From positions 1 to 64,000 of the forward strand of contig NZ_FNEJ01000014.1 of NCBI RefSeq assembly GCF_900100085.1: a stretch of 64,000 bases of DNA, given 5' to 3'. Source of the DNA: Salipiger marinus (GTDB taxonomy: Bacteria; Pseudomonadota; Alphaproteobacteria; Rhodobacterales; Rhodobacteraceae). Positions within the stretch are counted from its first letter, which is position 1, and each line of letters starts with the position of its first letter. A program made the translations under genes and the position numbers. Positions 53,320-62,471 of this stretch are shown here, in pieces. The notes beneath the pieces were generated by a model, which worked only from the letters and a program-made list of their open reading frames with translations, did not search any database and was not told the DNA's origin.

Positions 53320-54399
53320 CCCGAAAGGCGGTGCCGCGCCAAAAAGCCCGCCCGCCACCAGATCCGCCGCCGCGGGGCTGAGCGCCACGGGGGTGTCATG
53401 CAGCATGGCAAGCCGGGTCAGCGCCTGCAGATCCACATCGCCGCCATGGGGCAGGGTGGGGTCGGCGAAAAAGATCACCGCGTCCAGCTCGCCCGTGGCG
53501 ATCAGCGCGCCAAGCTGCTGGTCGCCGCCGCGAGAGCCGCGCTGCAGTCGGCGCAGGGTCAGGCCGGGCACCGCCTCGTCGATCATGCGCCCGGTGCCGC
53601 CGGTGCAGATCAGCCGGTGCCCGGCCAGCGCGCGGGAATGGCGGGTGACCCAAGCCCGAAGCTGCGCCTTGCGGGTGTCATGGGCGGCCAGCGCGATGCG
53701 GCGCGGCGCCGTGGCCACGGCGCGGGCGCGGGTGGTGATGGCAAGGATGGCGCGGACCTGCGCGGCAAAGCCCTCTGCCTCGGCGGGGAAGGCGCCCGCA
53801 AGCGCTGCGGTGCCCACGGTAAAGCCTTCGGCCCCGGCGCGCGCCGCCTCCAGCACCCGCGCCTCGCTGTCGATGCTGCCCGCCATGATCACCGGCGCCT
53901 CGACCGCGGCACAGACCTGCGCCATCAGCCCCGGCACGTCGCCCGCGAAGCGGTAGGCCAGCAGGTCGAGCCCGTGCACATGCTCCAGATCGGTCAGGCG
54001 GCGGGCAGACTCCACGATCGCGGCGGCGGGGCCCTCCAGCACGCTGGGATGGCCGGTGATGCGGCCCGGAAACGGATAGTAGCGCAGCGGATGCTGCCGG
54101 GTCAGCCGCGTCACCTCTTCGGCGCGGGTGCCGCCCAGCAGGCAGTCCACATCCAGATCCACCGCCGCGCGGGCAGAGGCCAGCTCGCTTTCGGCATCAA
54201 GGCTCACCACCTCCAGATAGGACCGGCCTCCCGCTGCGCGGATGTCTTCGGCAAGGCCTTTCAGGTCGGCGAAGGGCAGGCCCACATCCTTGAACCCGAT
54301 ATGGCGCACGCCGCCTTCCAACGCCTCGGCCAGACGGGCGCGGGCATCGGGGATGGTGCGGTCGTCTGCGGTCAGCATCAGGATGAAATCGAACGCCAT
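53317..54399 (-). CDS. TIM-barrel / methylglyoxal synthase fusion protein
   Basis: The protein has 360 residues. Residues 1-230 look like a phosphate-binding beta/alpha barrel (HIGFKDVGLPFADLKGLAED, YYPFPGRITGHPSV, VIMAGSIDSEARV, GFTVGTAALAG). Residues 234-350 match methylglyoxal synthase: AAHDTRKAQLRAW with His240 and Asp241, CTGGTGRMIDEAV, RGSRGGDQQLGALIATG with Asp293 in the position of the catalytic base, and IFFADPTLPHGGDVD with His318. Methylglyoxal synthase makes methylglyoxal from dihydroxyacetone phosphate. The residues expected for catalysis are present. The substrate of the barrel is unknown. GGAG precedes the ATG at 54399. Confidence 0.8.
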   Translation of the reverse strand: MAFDFILMLTADDRTIPDARARLAEALEGGVRHIGFKDVGLPFADLKGLAEDIRAAGGRSYLEVVSLDAESELASARAAVDLDVDCLLGGTRAEEVTRLTRQHPLRYYPFPGRITGHPSVLEGPAAAIVESARRLTDLEHVHGLDLLAYRFAGDVPGLMAQVCAAVEAPVIMAGSIDSEARVLEAARAGAEGFTVGTAALAGAFPAEAEGFAAQVRAILAITTRARAVATAPRRIALAAHDTRKAQLRAWVTRHSRALAGHRLICTGGTGRMIDEAVPGLTLRRLQRGSRGGDQQLGALIATGELDAVIFFADPTLPHGGDVDLQALTRLAMLHDTPVALSPAAADLVAGGLFGAAPPFG

Positions 54400-54512
54400 G
54401 GCAGCATCTCCGGGCAAGGGCTGGGTCATATCCCGTTGTCAGGGGCAGGGGGCGGCGCGTCAACAACCCGCTTGACCCGCCCGAGGCCATGACTTAGGAA
54501 CTGGGCCACCGC

Positions 54513-54586
54513 GCGGGTATAGCTTAATGGTAAAGCCCCTGCCTTCCAAGCAGGCTATGTCGGTTCGATTCCGTCTACCCGCTCCA
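54513..54586 (+). tRNA. tRNA-Gly (anticodon TCC)
   Basis: A complete cloverleaf: acceptor GCGGGTA pairs with TACCCGC, the anticodon stem CTGCC/GGCAG-like arm holds loop CTTCCAA with TCC at 54545-54547, and the T-loop reads GGTTCGATTCC. The discriminator T and an encoded CCA (54584-54586) follow. It sits between divergent genes. Confidence 0.95.
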
Positions 54587-54709
54587 TCCTCTCCCGCCGC
54601 CTCCGGACCGTATGTCGCAGCTTTTTTGCCGCGCCGTGCCCCGGCATGGTTCGGCTTGACGCGCAGAGCCTGCACGGGGATACCCTGCCGTGCAGACAAA
54701 GGAGGGGGA

Positions 54710-56509
54710 ATGGCCCACGGAAATCCCGCTGCCATCGTGCAGGACGATCGCGCCAAGTCGCGCAAGCTTGGCTCGCTCGGGGCGCTCTGGCCCTTCATGG
54801 CGCCCTATCGCGGGTTGATGGTCGCCTCCATCCTTGCCCTGATCGCCACGGCCACGGTGTCGCTGACCCTGCCGCTGGCGGTGCGCCGCGTGGTCGACAA
54901 TTTCAACGTCGAAGACGGCGCGCTGCTTGACCGCTATTTCATGGCGGCGCTGGGCATCGCGGCGCTTCTGGCGCTGGGCACGGCGCTGCGCTACGCCTTT
55001 GTCACGCGGCTGGGCGAACGGGTGGTGGCCGATATCCGCATGGCGGTGTTCGACCGGGTCATGAGCCTGTCGCCGTCCTTCTACGAAAAGATCATGACCG
55101 GCGAGGTGCTGAGCCGGATCACCACCGACACCACGCTGATCCTGTCGGTCATCGGATCGTCGGTGTCGATCGCGCTGCGCAACGTGCTGATCTTTGCGGG
55201 CGGGCTGACCCTGATGCTGTTCACCTCGGCCAAGCTGACCGGCATGGTGCTGCTGCTGGTGCCGGTGGTGGTGGTGCCGATCCTGACGCTGGGGCGGCGC
55301 CTGCGCAAGCTCAGCCGCGAAAATCAGGACTGGATCGCCGCCTCTTCCGGCAATGCCGCCGAGGCGCTGGCGGCGGTGCAGACCGTGCAGAGCTTCACCC
55401 ACGAGGTGATCTCGCGCCGGGCCTTTGCGGATGTGACCGAAAAGAGCTTCGATGCGGCGCGGCGGCGGATCTGGACCCGCGCGCTGATGACCGCCATCGT
55501 CATCTTTCTGGTGTTCACCGGCATTGTCGGCGTGCTGTGGATGGGCGCGTGGGACGTGCGTGCCGGGGTGATGAGCGCGGGTGCGCTGGTGCAGTTCGTG
55601 ATCTATTCGGTGATGGTGGCGGGCGCCGTGGCCGCGCTGTCGGAAATCTTTGGCGAATTGCAGCGCGCGGCGGGGGCCACCGAACGGCTGGTGGAACTGC
55701 TGCACACCGAAGACAGCGTGCAGGATCCCGCGCAGCCCCGGGCGCTGCCCAGCCCGGTGCGCGGCGAGATCACCTTTGACCATGTGGATTTCACCTATCC
55801 CGCGCGGCCCGGCGTCAAGGCGCTGGACGGTGTGGCGCTGACCATCCGCCCCGGCGAGACGGTGGCGCTGGTCGGGCCTTCGGGCGCGGGCAAGACCACC
55901 ATCGTGCAGCTGATCCAGCGCTTCTATGATCCCGATGGCGGGCAGGTGCTGCTGGACGGGGTGCCGGTGTCGGAGATGGCGCGCGACGCCTTCCGCCGCC
56001 ATATCGCGCTGGTGCCGCAGGATCCGGTGATCTTTGCCGCCTCCGCCCGCGACAACATCCGCTTTGGCCGCCCCGATGCCTCGGATGCGGAAATCGAGGC
56101 CGCCGCCCGCGCCGCCGCCGCGCATGATTTCCTGACCGCGCTGCCCGAAGGCTATGACACATGGCTGGGCGAACGCGGCGTGATGCTGTCGGGCGGGCAG
56201 AAACAGCGCGTGGCCATCGCCCGCGCCATCCTGCGCGACGCGCCGGTGCTGCTGCTGGACGAGGCGACCTCGGCGCTGGATGCGGAAAGCGAACGCGCGG
56301 TGCAAAGGGCGGTGGACGTGCTGGCCGAAGGGCGCACCACGATCATCGTGGCGCATCGGCTGGCCACGGTGAAAAAGGCCGACCGCATCGTGGTGATGGA
56401 GCATGGCCGCATCGTGGCCGAAGGCAGCCATGATGCGCTGGTGGCCGAAGGCGGGCTTTACGCCCGGCTGGCGCGGCTGCAGTTCACCGACGGGCTGGCG
56501 TCGGAATAG
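54710..56509 (+). CDS. ABC exporter (MsbA/BmrA-like half transporter)
   Basis: The 599-residue protein joins a six-helix membrane domain (about 25-320) to an ATPase domain with Walker A VGPSGAGKTTIVQLIQR, signature LSGGQKQRVAIARAIL, Walker B VLLLDEATSALD and H-loop IVAHRLATV. The order (membrane then ATPase) is that of exporters; it should work as a dimer. Possible substrates are lipids or drugs. The AAAGGAGGGGG before the ATG at 54710 gives a strong start, well downstream of the tRNA. Confidence 0.93.
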   Translation: MAHGNPAAIVQDDRAKSRKLGSLGALWPFMAPYRGLMVASILALIATATVSLTLPLAVRRVVDNFNVEDGALLDRYFMAALGIAALLALGTALRYAFVTRLGERVVADIRMAVFDRVMSLSPSFYEKIMTGEVLSRITTDTTLILSVIGSSVSIALRNVLIFAGGLTLMLFTSAKLTGMVLLLVPVVVVPILTLGRRLRKLSRENQDWIAASSGNAAEALAAVQTVQSFTHEVISRRAFADVTEKSFDAARRRIWTRALMTAIVIFLVFTGIVGVLWMGAWDVRAGVMSAGALVQFVIYSVMVAGAVAALSEIFGELQRAAGATERLVELLHTEDSVQDPAQPRALPSPVRGEITFDHVDFTYPARPGVKALDGVALTIRPGETVALVGPSGAGKTTIVQLIQRFYDPDGGQVLLDGVPVSEMARDAFRRHIALVPQDPVIFAASARDNIRFGRPDASDAEIEAAARAAAAHDFLTALPEGYDTWLGERGVMLSGGQKQRVAIARAILRDAPVLLLDEATSALDAESERAVQRAVDVLAEGRTTIIVAHRLATVKKADRIVVMEHGRIVAEGSHDALVAEGGLYARLARLQFTDGLASE

Positions 56510-56637
56510 GCCGGGGCGCCCGCGCCCGCAGCAAGGTTTCTGTGCCGCCGCGTCCGAAGATCTTGCACCAAGGCCACAACCTTTCCAGACTGATCCGCGG
56601 GGGAGACCCACCCGCGGGTCAAGGAGGAGACAGGCCC

Positions 56638-58521
56638 ATGAGCTACGCATCCGTGGCCGACCGCGATGCCATCGAGGCGGAAATGCCATGGCAGGCGCGC
56701 GACGTGCCCGCCACGCTGCTGGCGCGTCTTGCGCGCACGGCGGCGGCCTTTCCCGACCGTCCCGCCGTCAGCTTCCAGCTGCAATCCGGGCCGCAGGACA
56801 AGGCGGAGACGCTGACATGGGCAGAGCTGCACGCGCAGGTGACGCAGGCGGCGAACCTGTTCCGCAGTCTGGGCGTGGGGCAGGGCGATGTGGTGGCCAT
56901 GGTGCTGCCCAACTGCACCGAGGCGCTGCTGACCCTGCTGGGCGGCGCCGTCGCGGGGATTGTCCTGCCGGTCAATCCGCTGCTGGAGCCGGAGCAGATC
57001 GCGGCCATCCTGCGCGACTGCCGCGCCAAGGTGGTGGTGACGCTGAAATCCTTTCCGCGCAGCGACGTGGCGCAGAAGGTGGCCGAGGCCTGCCGCCACG
57101 CGCCGCAGGTGGGCACCGTGCTGGAGGTGGATCTGGCGCGCTACCTGACCCCGCCGAAACGCTGGATCGTGCCGTTCCTGCGCCCGAAGCTGCCCGCCAC
57201 CCATCACGCCGATCTGCGCTGTTTCCGCAGGCTGCTGGCGCGGCAGCCCACGCGGCTCGCCTTCGAGGATGTGCCGCAGGACCGGGTCGCGGCCTATTTC
57301 CACACCGGCGGCACCACCGGCATGCCCAAGGTGGCGCAGCATCTGTGTTCCGGGATGCTCTATAACGGCTGGCTGGGGGCGCGGCTGCTGTTCCGGGAAG
57401 ACGATGTCATCCTGTGCCCGCTGCCGCTGTTCCATGTCTTTGCCGCGCATGTGATCGTGATGTCGGCGCTGTCCTCTGGCGCGCATGTGATCCTGCCCAC
57501 GCCCGCAGGCTATCGCGGCGAGGGCGTGTTCGACAATTTCTGGAAGCTCTGCGCGCGCTGGAAGGTCACCTTTGTCATCACCGTGCCCACGGCGGTCTCG
57601 GCCCTGATGCAGCGCCGTGTGGATGCCGACATCTCCTCGGTGAAATTCGCCTTTTCCGGATCGGCCCCCATGCCGCTGGAACTGTTCCGGCGGTTCGAGG
57701 CGGCCTGCGGGCTGACCATCTGCGAAGGCTACGGCCTGACCGAGGCGACCTGTCTTGTGGCGGTCAACCCGCCGGACGGGCCGAAGAAGGTGGGCTCGGT
57801 CGGCATTCCCTTTCCCTATACCCATGTCCGGATCGTGGCCCAGACCCCTGACGGCCCGCGCGAATGCCCGCCCGACGAGGTGGGCGAGATCTGCGTGGCC
57901 GGTCCCGGCGTCTATGCCGGGTCGACCTATACCGAGCTCGACAAGAATCACGACCTGTTCCACGAGGGGCTTTATCTGCGCACCGGCGATCTGGGACGGC
58001 TGGATGCGGACGGCTATCTGTGGATCACCGGGCGGGCCAAGGATCTGATCATCCGGGGCGGGCACAACATCGACCCCGCCGAGATCGAACAGGCGCTGCT
58101 GGCACATCCCGCCGTGGCCTTTGCCGGGGCCATCGGCCAGCCCGACGCCCATGCAGGCGAACTGCCCTGCGCCTTTGTCGAACTGGTGGCCGGTGCCTCG
58201 GTGACCGAGGCCGAGCTGATGGCCCATGCCCGCGTGCATATCCATGAACGCGCCGCCTATCCCAAACATCTGACCATCCTGCCCGAACTGCCCAAGACCG
58301 CCGTGGGCAAGGTGTTCAAGCCGGACCTGCGCAAGCAGGCGATCACCCGCGTCTGCAACGCCGCGCTGGAGTCGGCAGGCCTGCCCGCGCGGGTCGTGTC
58401 CGTGAGTGATGACCGCAAGCGCGGGCTGGTGGCGCGGGTTGCGGCCCATGGCGCGGACCGCGACGCGGTGGCGCGCTGTCTGGGGGATTTTGCCCAAGCC
58501 TGGGACTGGGCGGAGGAGTGA
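56638..58521 (+). CDS. Acyl-CoA synthetase (AMP-forming)
   Basis: The 627-residue enzyme activates a carboxylic acid as acyl-AMP and then acyl-CoA. Motifs are YFHTGGTTGMPKVAQH (AMP-binding P-loop), EGYGLTEATCLVAVNP, and YLRTGDLGRLDADGYLWITG with GRAKDLIIRGGHNIDPAEIE. PKTAVGKVFKPDLRK carries the catalytic Lys at the C-terminus. Length and the GHNIDPAEIE variant resemble FadD-like enzymes of unknown chain specificity. AAGGAGG lies in front of the ATG at 56638. Confidence 0.92.
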   Translation: MSYASVADRDAIEAEMPWQARDVPATLLARLARTAAAFPDRPAVSFQLQSGPQDKAETLTWAELHAQVTQAANLFRSLGVGQGDVVAMVLPNCTEALLTLLGGAVAGIVLPVNPLLEPEQIAAILRDCRAKVVVTLKSFPRSDVAQKVAEACRHAPQVGTVLEVDLARYLTPPKRWIVPFLRPKLPATHHADLRCFRRLLARQPTRLAFEDVPQDRVAAYFHTGGTTGMPKVAQHLCSGMLYNGWLGARLLFREDDVILCPLPLFHVFAAHVIVMSALSSGAHVILPTPAGYRGEGVFDNFWKLCARWKVTFVITVPTAVSALMQRRVDADISSVKFAFSGSAPMPLELFRRFEAACGLTICEGYGLTEATCLVAVNPPDGPKKVGSVGIPFPYTHVRIVAQTPDGPRECPPDEVGEICVAGPGVYAGSTYTELDKNHDLFHEGLYLRTGDLGRLDADGYLWITGRAKDLIIRGGHNIDPAEIEQALLAHPAVAFAGAIGQPDAHAGELPCAFVELVAGASVTEAELMAHARVHIHERAAYPKHLTILPELPKTAVGKVFKPDLRKQAITRVCNAALESAGLPARVVSVSDDRKRGLVARVAAHGADRDAVARCLGDFAQAWDWAEE

Positions 58522-58537
58522 TCCTGCCCGGGCGGTG

Positions 58538-58870
58538 TCAGCCCGGTCTGGGGGCGCAGAACATCTCGTAAAGCAGGGCGATCACCCGGCCAGTGTCATC
58601 GCTGGCCAGACTGTAATGGATGGTCTTGCCGTCGCGGCGGGTCTGCACCAGACCTTCCTCGCGCAGACGGGCCAGCATCTGGCTGACCGCCGCCTGCCGG
58701 ATCCCCAGCAGGCTTTCCAGCTCGCCCACGGATTTCTCGCCCGAGCCCAGATGACACAGGATCATCAGCCGCCCCTCATGGGCCAGCGTCTTGAGAAAGG
58801 CCGCCGCGCTGCGGGCGTTTTCGGCCATGTCTTCAGCGGGGGGCGGGGAGATCGTCGTCTGGTCGGTCAC
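58538..58870 (-). CDS. ArsR-family repressor (likely redox or sulfur sensing)
   Basis: The 110-residue protein is an ArsR winged helix: AAAFLKTLAHEGRLMILCHL, then SVGELESLLGIRQAAVSQML, ARLREEGLVQTRRDGKTIHY. The helix-turn-helix (LLGIRQAAVSQMLARL) and two Cys (LCHLGS and MFCAPR) resemble the BigR/SqrR group, which senses sulfide or persulfide in Rhodobacter, but the Cys spacing should be checked. Start is the GTG at 58870. No obvious target gene is adjacent. Confidence 0.85.
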   Translation of the reverse strand: MTDQTTISPPPAEDMAENARSAAAFLKTLAHEGRLMILCHLGSGEKSVGELESLLGIRQAAVSQMLARLREEGLVQTRRDGKTIHYSLASDDTGRVIALLYEMFCAPRPG

Positions 58871-59046
58871 GTCTTGGGCCTCTGTGAGCCATGGGCGGTC
58901 TGCAAGCTCAGCACTTTATATAGGCGGTCTGCGGCGGAAGGCGAGCCTGCCCCCGGACCGCGTCGCGGCTCCGGGGCCACCGGCAGGGGCCATGCCCTGA
59001 TTTCGGGCAGAGGCGCTATCGCAGAGCCGCGCGCCGGGCGCAAGCC

Positions 59047-59871
59047 TCACGCCGCCAAGGCCTCGGCATGGCCAAGCGCCGCCCCGGCGCAGAGCAGGAT
59101 CTGCGGCAGCGCCAGCCATTCGGCGGGCTGCGCCATGGCGGCATCGGGCGCGTCCAGCAGCGGCAGCAGCGCAGCGGCCTGTGCGGCAAGGGCCTGCAGC
59201 GCAGCAGCGCGCACCGGGTCGTCGGGCCGGGCCAGCGGGCAGAGCGCCCCGGCCAGCGTGGCGGCCCAGCCCGCGACGCGGCGCAGCGGGCTCCGGTCGG
59301 CGGTCCAGTCGCAGCCCGGATCGCGCAGCCCCAGCGCCGCGGCCAGCGCCGGGCGCAGCGCGGCATCGGGCAGCGACACCCACAGGGCGCCATCGCGCAG
59401 GGCGGGCAGGCCGTCCTTCTGCGCCTGCAGTGCGGCGCGCGCGCCAGCGGGCAGGTCACGGCCCAAAAGCGCGTCCAGCGCCGCCTCCATCTGCGCCAGC
59501 ACCTGCCGCAGCCGCAGCATCAGCGCGCTGTCCTGCACATGGGCGGGCGCTGCGCCGGTCATCACGTAGCGCGCATGGTCGGGGGCCTGCATCAGGTCGC
59601 GGAAGGCCTGTGCCAGTGCCGGGGCGGTGGCGCCCTCTGCCGCGACGCGTGCGGCCAGCCCCGACGGGTCGATCTGCAGTTCCAGACTGGCGCGGTGGAT
59701 GGCGCGGCCCGACAGGTCGGGGATCACGCCTGCCTCGCCCTGCACCCGCGCCAGCGCACCCAGCACGATCATCTGCGCGCGGATGTCGGCGCTGTCGCTG
59801 AACAGCCGGGCCATGTCGCCGGGCGCAAAAAGCCGGTGCAGATGGGCGCTGTCAAAGGGGCTGGCGGTCAT
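59047..59871 (-). CDS. PcaB-like protein lacking the catalytic loop
   Basis: The 274-residue protein starts as 3-carboxy-cis,cis-muconate cycloisomerase (FDSAHLHRLFAPGDMARLFS, ARVQGEAGVIP). Later parts also align in style (LRRVAGWAATLAGALCPLAR, PEWLALPQILLCAGAALGHA). The superfamily's catalytic SSAMPHKxNP loop and about 80 residues in the middle are absent. It should therefore not be active as a cycloisomerase. Its start overlaps the stop of the hydrolase by four bases. It is the last gene of a three-gene operon with a pcaD-like gene. Confidence 0.7.
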   Translation of the reverse strand: MTASPFDSAHLHRLFAPGDMARLFSDSADIRAQMIVLGALARVQGEAGVIPDLSGRAIHRASLELQIDPSGLAARVAAEGATAPALAQAFRDLMQAPDHARYVMTGAAPAHVQDSALMLRLRQVLAQMEAALDALLGRDLPAGARAALQAQKDGLPALRDGALWVSLPDAALRPALAAALGLRDPGCDWTADRSPLRRVAGWAATLAGALCPLARPDDPVRAAALQALAAQAAALLPLLDAPDAAMAQPAEWLALPQILLCAGAALGHAEALAA

Positions 59872-60599
59872 GGGGCGGTCTTTCCATCGGCGGTCACAAG
59901 GCGGTCGATCACGGCGGCAAGCCCGTCGGGATCAGACAGGAAGGGTGAGTGGGAGCAGGTCATCTCCACCACCTCGTCGCGCGGCAGGACCGAGGCCATG
60001 GCGCGCTGATAGTCGGGCGGGATCGCCGCATCCTGCGCGCAGACGATATAGCTGCGCGGCACGGTTTCGGCGATGCCCGCAAGGCTTACGCCATCTTCCT
60101 GCGGGCGGATCGGCTGCGGGGTCAGGTGCCGCAGCGCCCGGTCCACCAGCGTGGGCGGGCAGTCGTGATAGAATTTCTCGCGCGCGAGCGCCGGATCAAA
60201 GCGGAAGGTCACGCCACCGGGGTCGCGCAGGATCGCGGGCAGCAGCGGCTGGCTGGGGCCCGCGCGGCGCAGGCTGGCCACGCTGTCGCCATCTTCGGGC
60301 AGATAGGCGCAGAGATAGATCAGCCGCTGCACCAGGTCAGGCGCCAGTTCGGCCACCTGCGTGGCAGGCACGCCGCCCATGGAATGCGCGACGATCACGG
60401 CAGGCTCGTCCAGCGCGGCCTGAATGGCCTGCACATAGCTCTGCAGCGTCACCTCGGCGGCGGGGGTGATGTCCTGCCCGTGCGAGGGCAGATCGATGGC
60501 CCAGGCCTGATGGCCCCGCTCTGCCAGTGCCGGGATCACGTCGCGCCAGCACCACGCCCCGTGGGCCGCGCCATGGATCAGCAGGATGCGCGCCATCAC
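59868..60599 (-). CDS. Alpha/beta hydrolase (esterase-like)
   Basis: The 243-residue enzyme has an oxyanion motif ILLIHGAAHGAWCWRDVIPA and nucleophile VAHSMGGVPA. The HGAAHGAWCW motif groups it with plant-type methyl-ester hydrolase relatives (EstC-like) rather than with PcaD. The catalytic His is probably in CSHSPFLSDP near the end. Middle gene of the pca-like operon, coupled to both neighbours by four-base overlaps. Confidence 0.85.
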   Translation of the reverse strand: MMARILLIHGAAHGAWCWRDVIPALAERGHQAWAIDLPSHGQDITPAAEVTLQSYVQAIQAALDEPAVIVAHSMGGVPATQVAELAPDLVQRLIYLCAYLPEDGDSVASLRRAGPSQPLLPAILRDPGGVTFRFDPALAREKFYHDCPPTLVDRALRHLTPQPIRPQEDGVSLAGIAETVPRSYIVCAQDAAIPPDYQRAMASVLPRDEVVEMTCSHSPFLSDPDGLAAVIDRLVTADGKTAP

Positions 60600-61384
60600 A
60601 GATGCCCCTGCGCGTGCAGGAACGCGGTGACATGGTCGGCATAGGCCTGCGGCTGGTCCACGCAGGGCAGGTGCCCCGCGCCCCGGATCAGCGCGAAGCG
60701 CGATCCGGGGATCAGATCCACCGTTTCGCGCACCAGATCGGGCGGGGTGGATCCATCCTCGCTGCCCGCAAGGCCCAGCACCGGCAGGCGCAGCCCGGCG
60801 GTGGGGGTGTAGAAATCCGTGCCCGCGATCGCCGCACAGCAGGCGGCATAGCCCTCGGGCGGGGTGCGCAGCAGCATGTTGCGCCAGCGCTGCAGGTCGG
60901 GCGTGGCGCGGAAGGCGCGGGGGAACCAGCGCTCCAGCACCGCATCGGCCAGCGCCGCCATGCCCTGCGCCTCGATCTGCGCGATGCGGTCTTCCCAGAT
61001 CTGCCGGGTGGCGATGCGGGCGGCGGTGTTCGACAGGATCGCGGCGCGCACCAGATCGTGCCGCTTTACCGCCAGCCCCTGCGTGACCTGTCCGCCCAGC
61101 GACACGCCCAGCACCATCGCGTCGCGCATCCCGCAGAAGTCCATCAGCCGTTCGGCATCGCGCACCAGCGCGCCCATGGCATAGGGGCCCGGCGGAATGT
61201 CGGAAAGGCCGTGCCCACGCAGGTCATAGCGCAGCACGCGCAGCCCCTGCGGCAGCAGCGGGATCAGCGCGTCCCACAGGCGCAGGTCGGTCCCCAGCGC
61301 GTGGATCAGCACCAAGGGCGCGCCATCCTCCGGCCCGTCAAGACGGTAGTGCAGGCGGATGTCGCCCAGATCGGCCATGTGCAT
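60596..61384 (-). CDS. pcaD: 3-oxoadipate enol-lactonase PcaD
   Basis: The 262-residue alpha/beta hydrolase opens HYRLDGPEDGAPLVLIHALG, then VLRYDLRGHGLSD and the nucleophile elbow VLGVSLGGQVTQGLAVK. The acid and His are near LAGSEDGSTPPDLV and GAGHLPCVDQP. This set matches PcaD, which hydrolyses 3-oxoadipate enol-lactone in the protocatechuate pathway. No pcaC, pcaH or pcaG is in this window. GGGAG eight bases before the ATG at 61384 supports the start. Confidence 0.88.
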   Translation of the reverse strand: MHMADLGDIRLHYRLDGPEDGAPLVLIHALGTDLRLWDALIPLLPQGLRVLRYDLRGHGLSDIPPGPYAMGALVRDAERLMDFCGMRDAMVLGVSLGGQVTQGLAVKRHDLVRAAILSNTAARIATRQIWEDRIAQIEAQGMAALADAVLERWFPRAFRATPDLQRWRNMLLRTPPEGYAACCAAIAGTDFYTPTAGLRLPVLGLAGSEDGSTPPDLVRETVDLIPGSRFALIRGAGHLPCVDQPQAYADHVTAFLHAQGHL

Positions 61385-61554
61385 GCGGCAGGCTCCCTGA
61401 CTGTCGCGGCCATGGTAACGGCGCTGCAGGGCAGAGAAAAGGGCGGGATCGGGTCGGGCGATGACGCTCTGTCTAACCGTCGCCGCCGAAGGCATCCTCG
61501 GAAGCCGTGCGCCCCGGATGTCGGCCCCGCGGGCCAGGACGGCGTTGCGCCCGT

Positions 61555-62373
61555 TCAGGCCCGTGCGCGCGAGGCGTCGATTTCCGCGGCAAGCTGCTGG
61601 CATTTGGCGCGGGCCCAGTCATGCGCATCGCGCCCGAACAGGAGCCGTCGCGCGGGTTCGGCAGACGACGCTTCGGCGACGATCAGGGCGGAAAGCGCTT
61701 CGGGATCGTTCTGCTGCGCGCCGTTCGCCTGTGTGATGAAGGCCCGGAACCCGGCCACCGCCTCGGCATAATCGGCAATCTCGACATTTCCCTGCCGCGC
61801 ACGCGACGGATCAAGGAAATTCGTGCGCATCATCCCGGGGTTCACAACAAGAGAGCGGATGCCCAGCGGAGCAATCTCTTCGGCGAGCCCCTCCATCCAG
61901 CCTTCAAGCGCGAATTTGGACGAGGAATATACCGATCCACCGGGGTTCGAAACGAGGCCGTTCACCGACGAGATGGTGACCAGAAGCCCCGAGCGCTGGC
62001 GGCGCATCGTCGGCAGCACCGCACGCGCCACGGTCATCGCCCCGAAAAGGTTGACCTCGAACTGCTGGCGCATGTCGTCATCAGGGATCGTCTCGAACCA
62101 TCCAAGCTGCGCGCGACCGGCGTTGTTGACCAGAACATCGATCCGGCCAAACGTTTTGATGGCGGCGTCATGCGCAGCCAAAGCCGCCCCGGCATCGGTC
62201 ACGTCAAGCGGCAGCACGAGCAGGCGGCCCTGTGGCGCGGAGAGGCGTTCGGCAAGCCCGTCAGCGGTTCGACTGGTGGCCACGACCTTGGCGCCAGCCC
62301 GCAAGGCATCGCGGGCGAGCAGATGCCCCAACCCACCGCCAGCCCCGGTGATGAACCATACTTTGTCTGTCAT
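61555..62373 (-). CDS. SDR-family oxidoreductase
   Basis: The 272-residue enzyme has the SDR motif KVWFITGAGGGLGHLLARDA, the NNAG motif (VLVNNAGRAQLGWFETIPDD), catalytic Ser (ISSVNG) and YSSSKFALEGWMEG with Tyr-Lys. This is the subfamily with a shortened C-terminus often regulated by a divergent LysR gene, as here. Substrate unknown. GAGG lies eight bases before the ATG at 62373. Confidence 0.92.
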   Translation of the reverse strand: MTDKVWFITGAGGGLGHLLARDALRAGAKVVATSRTADGLAERLSAPQGRLLVLPLDVTDAGAALAAHDAAIKTFGRIDVLVNNAGRAQLGWFETIPDDDMRQQFEVNLFGAMTVARAVLPTMRRQRSGLLVTISSVNGLVSNPGGSVYSSSKFALEGWMEGLAEEIAPLGIRSLVVNPGMMRTNFLDPSRARQGNVEIADYAEAVAGFRAFITQANGAQQNDPEALSALIVAEASSAEPARRLLFGRDAHDWARAKCQQLAAEIDASRARA

Positions 62374-62454
62374 TGTCAGATCCTCTTGTCTGGTGGGCCC
62401 TTGATTAGCATGTTTGTGAAGTGTGCGATTAGTGCCCGCAAAATTGTCGGACCA

Positions 62455-62469
62455 AGTAGTAAGGCTACT
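62455..62469. promoter_or_regulatory. Inverted repeat directly before the second LysR gene
   Basis: AGTAG-TAAGG-CTACT lies only two bases before the ATG at 62472, where the ribosome binding site should be. Bound regulator would block its own translation start region or promoter. It is in the 98-bp divergent region to the SDR gene. Confidence 0.4.
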
Positions 62470-62471
62470 GA

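Noticed and set aside
56591-56596. TGATCC upstream of the acyl-CoA synthetase as a further sigma-E promoter
   Set aside because: There is no TA at the required 18-base spacing; the sequence there is GC-only.
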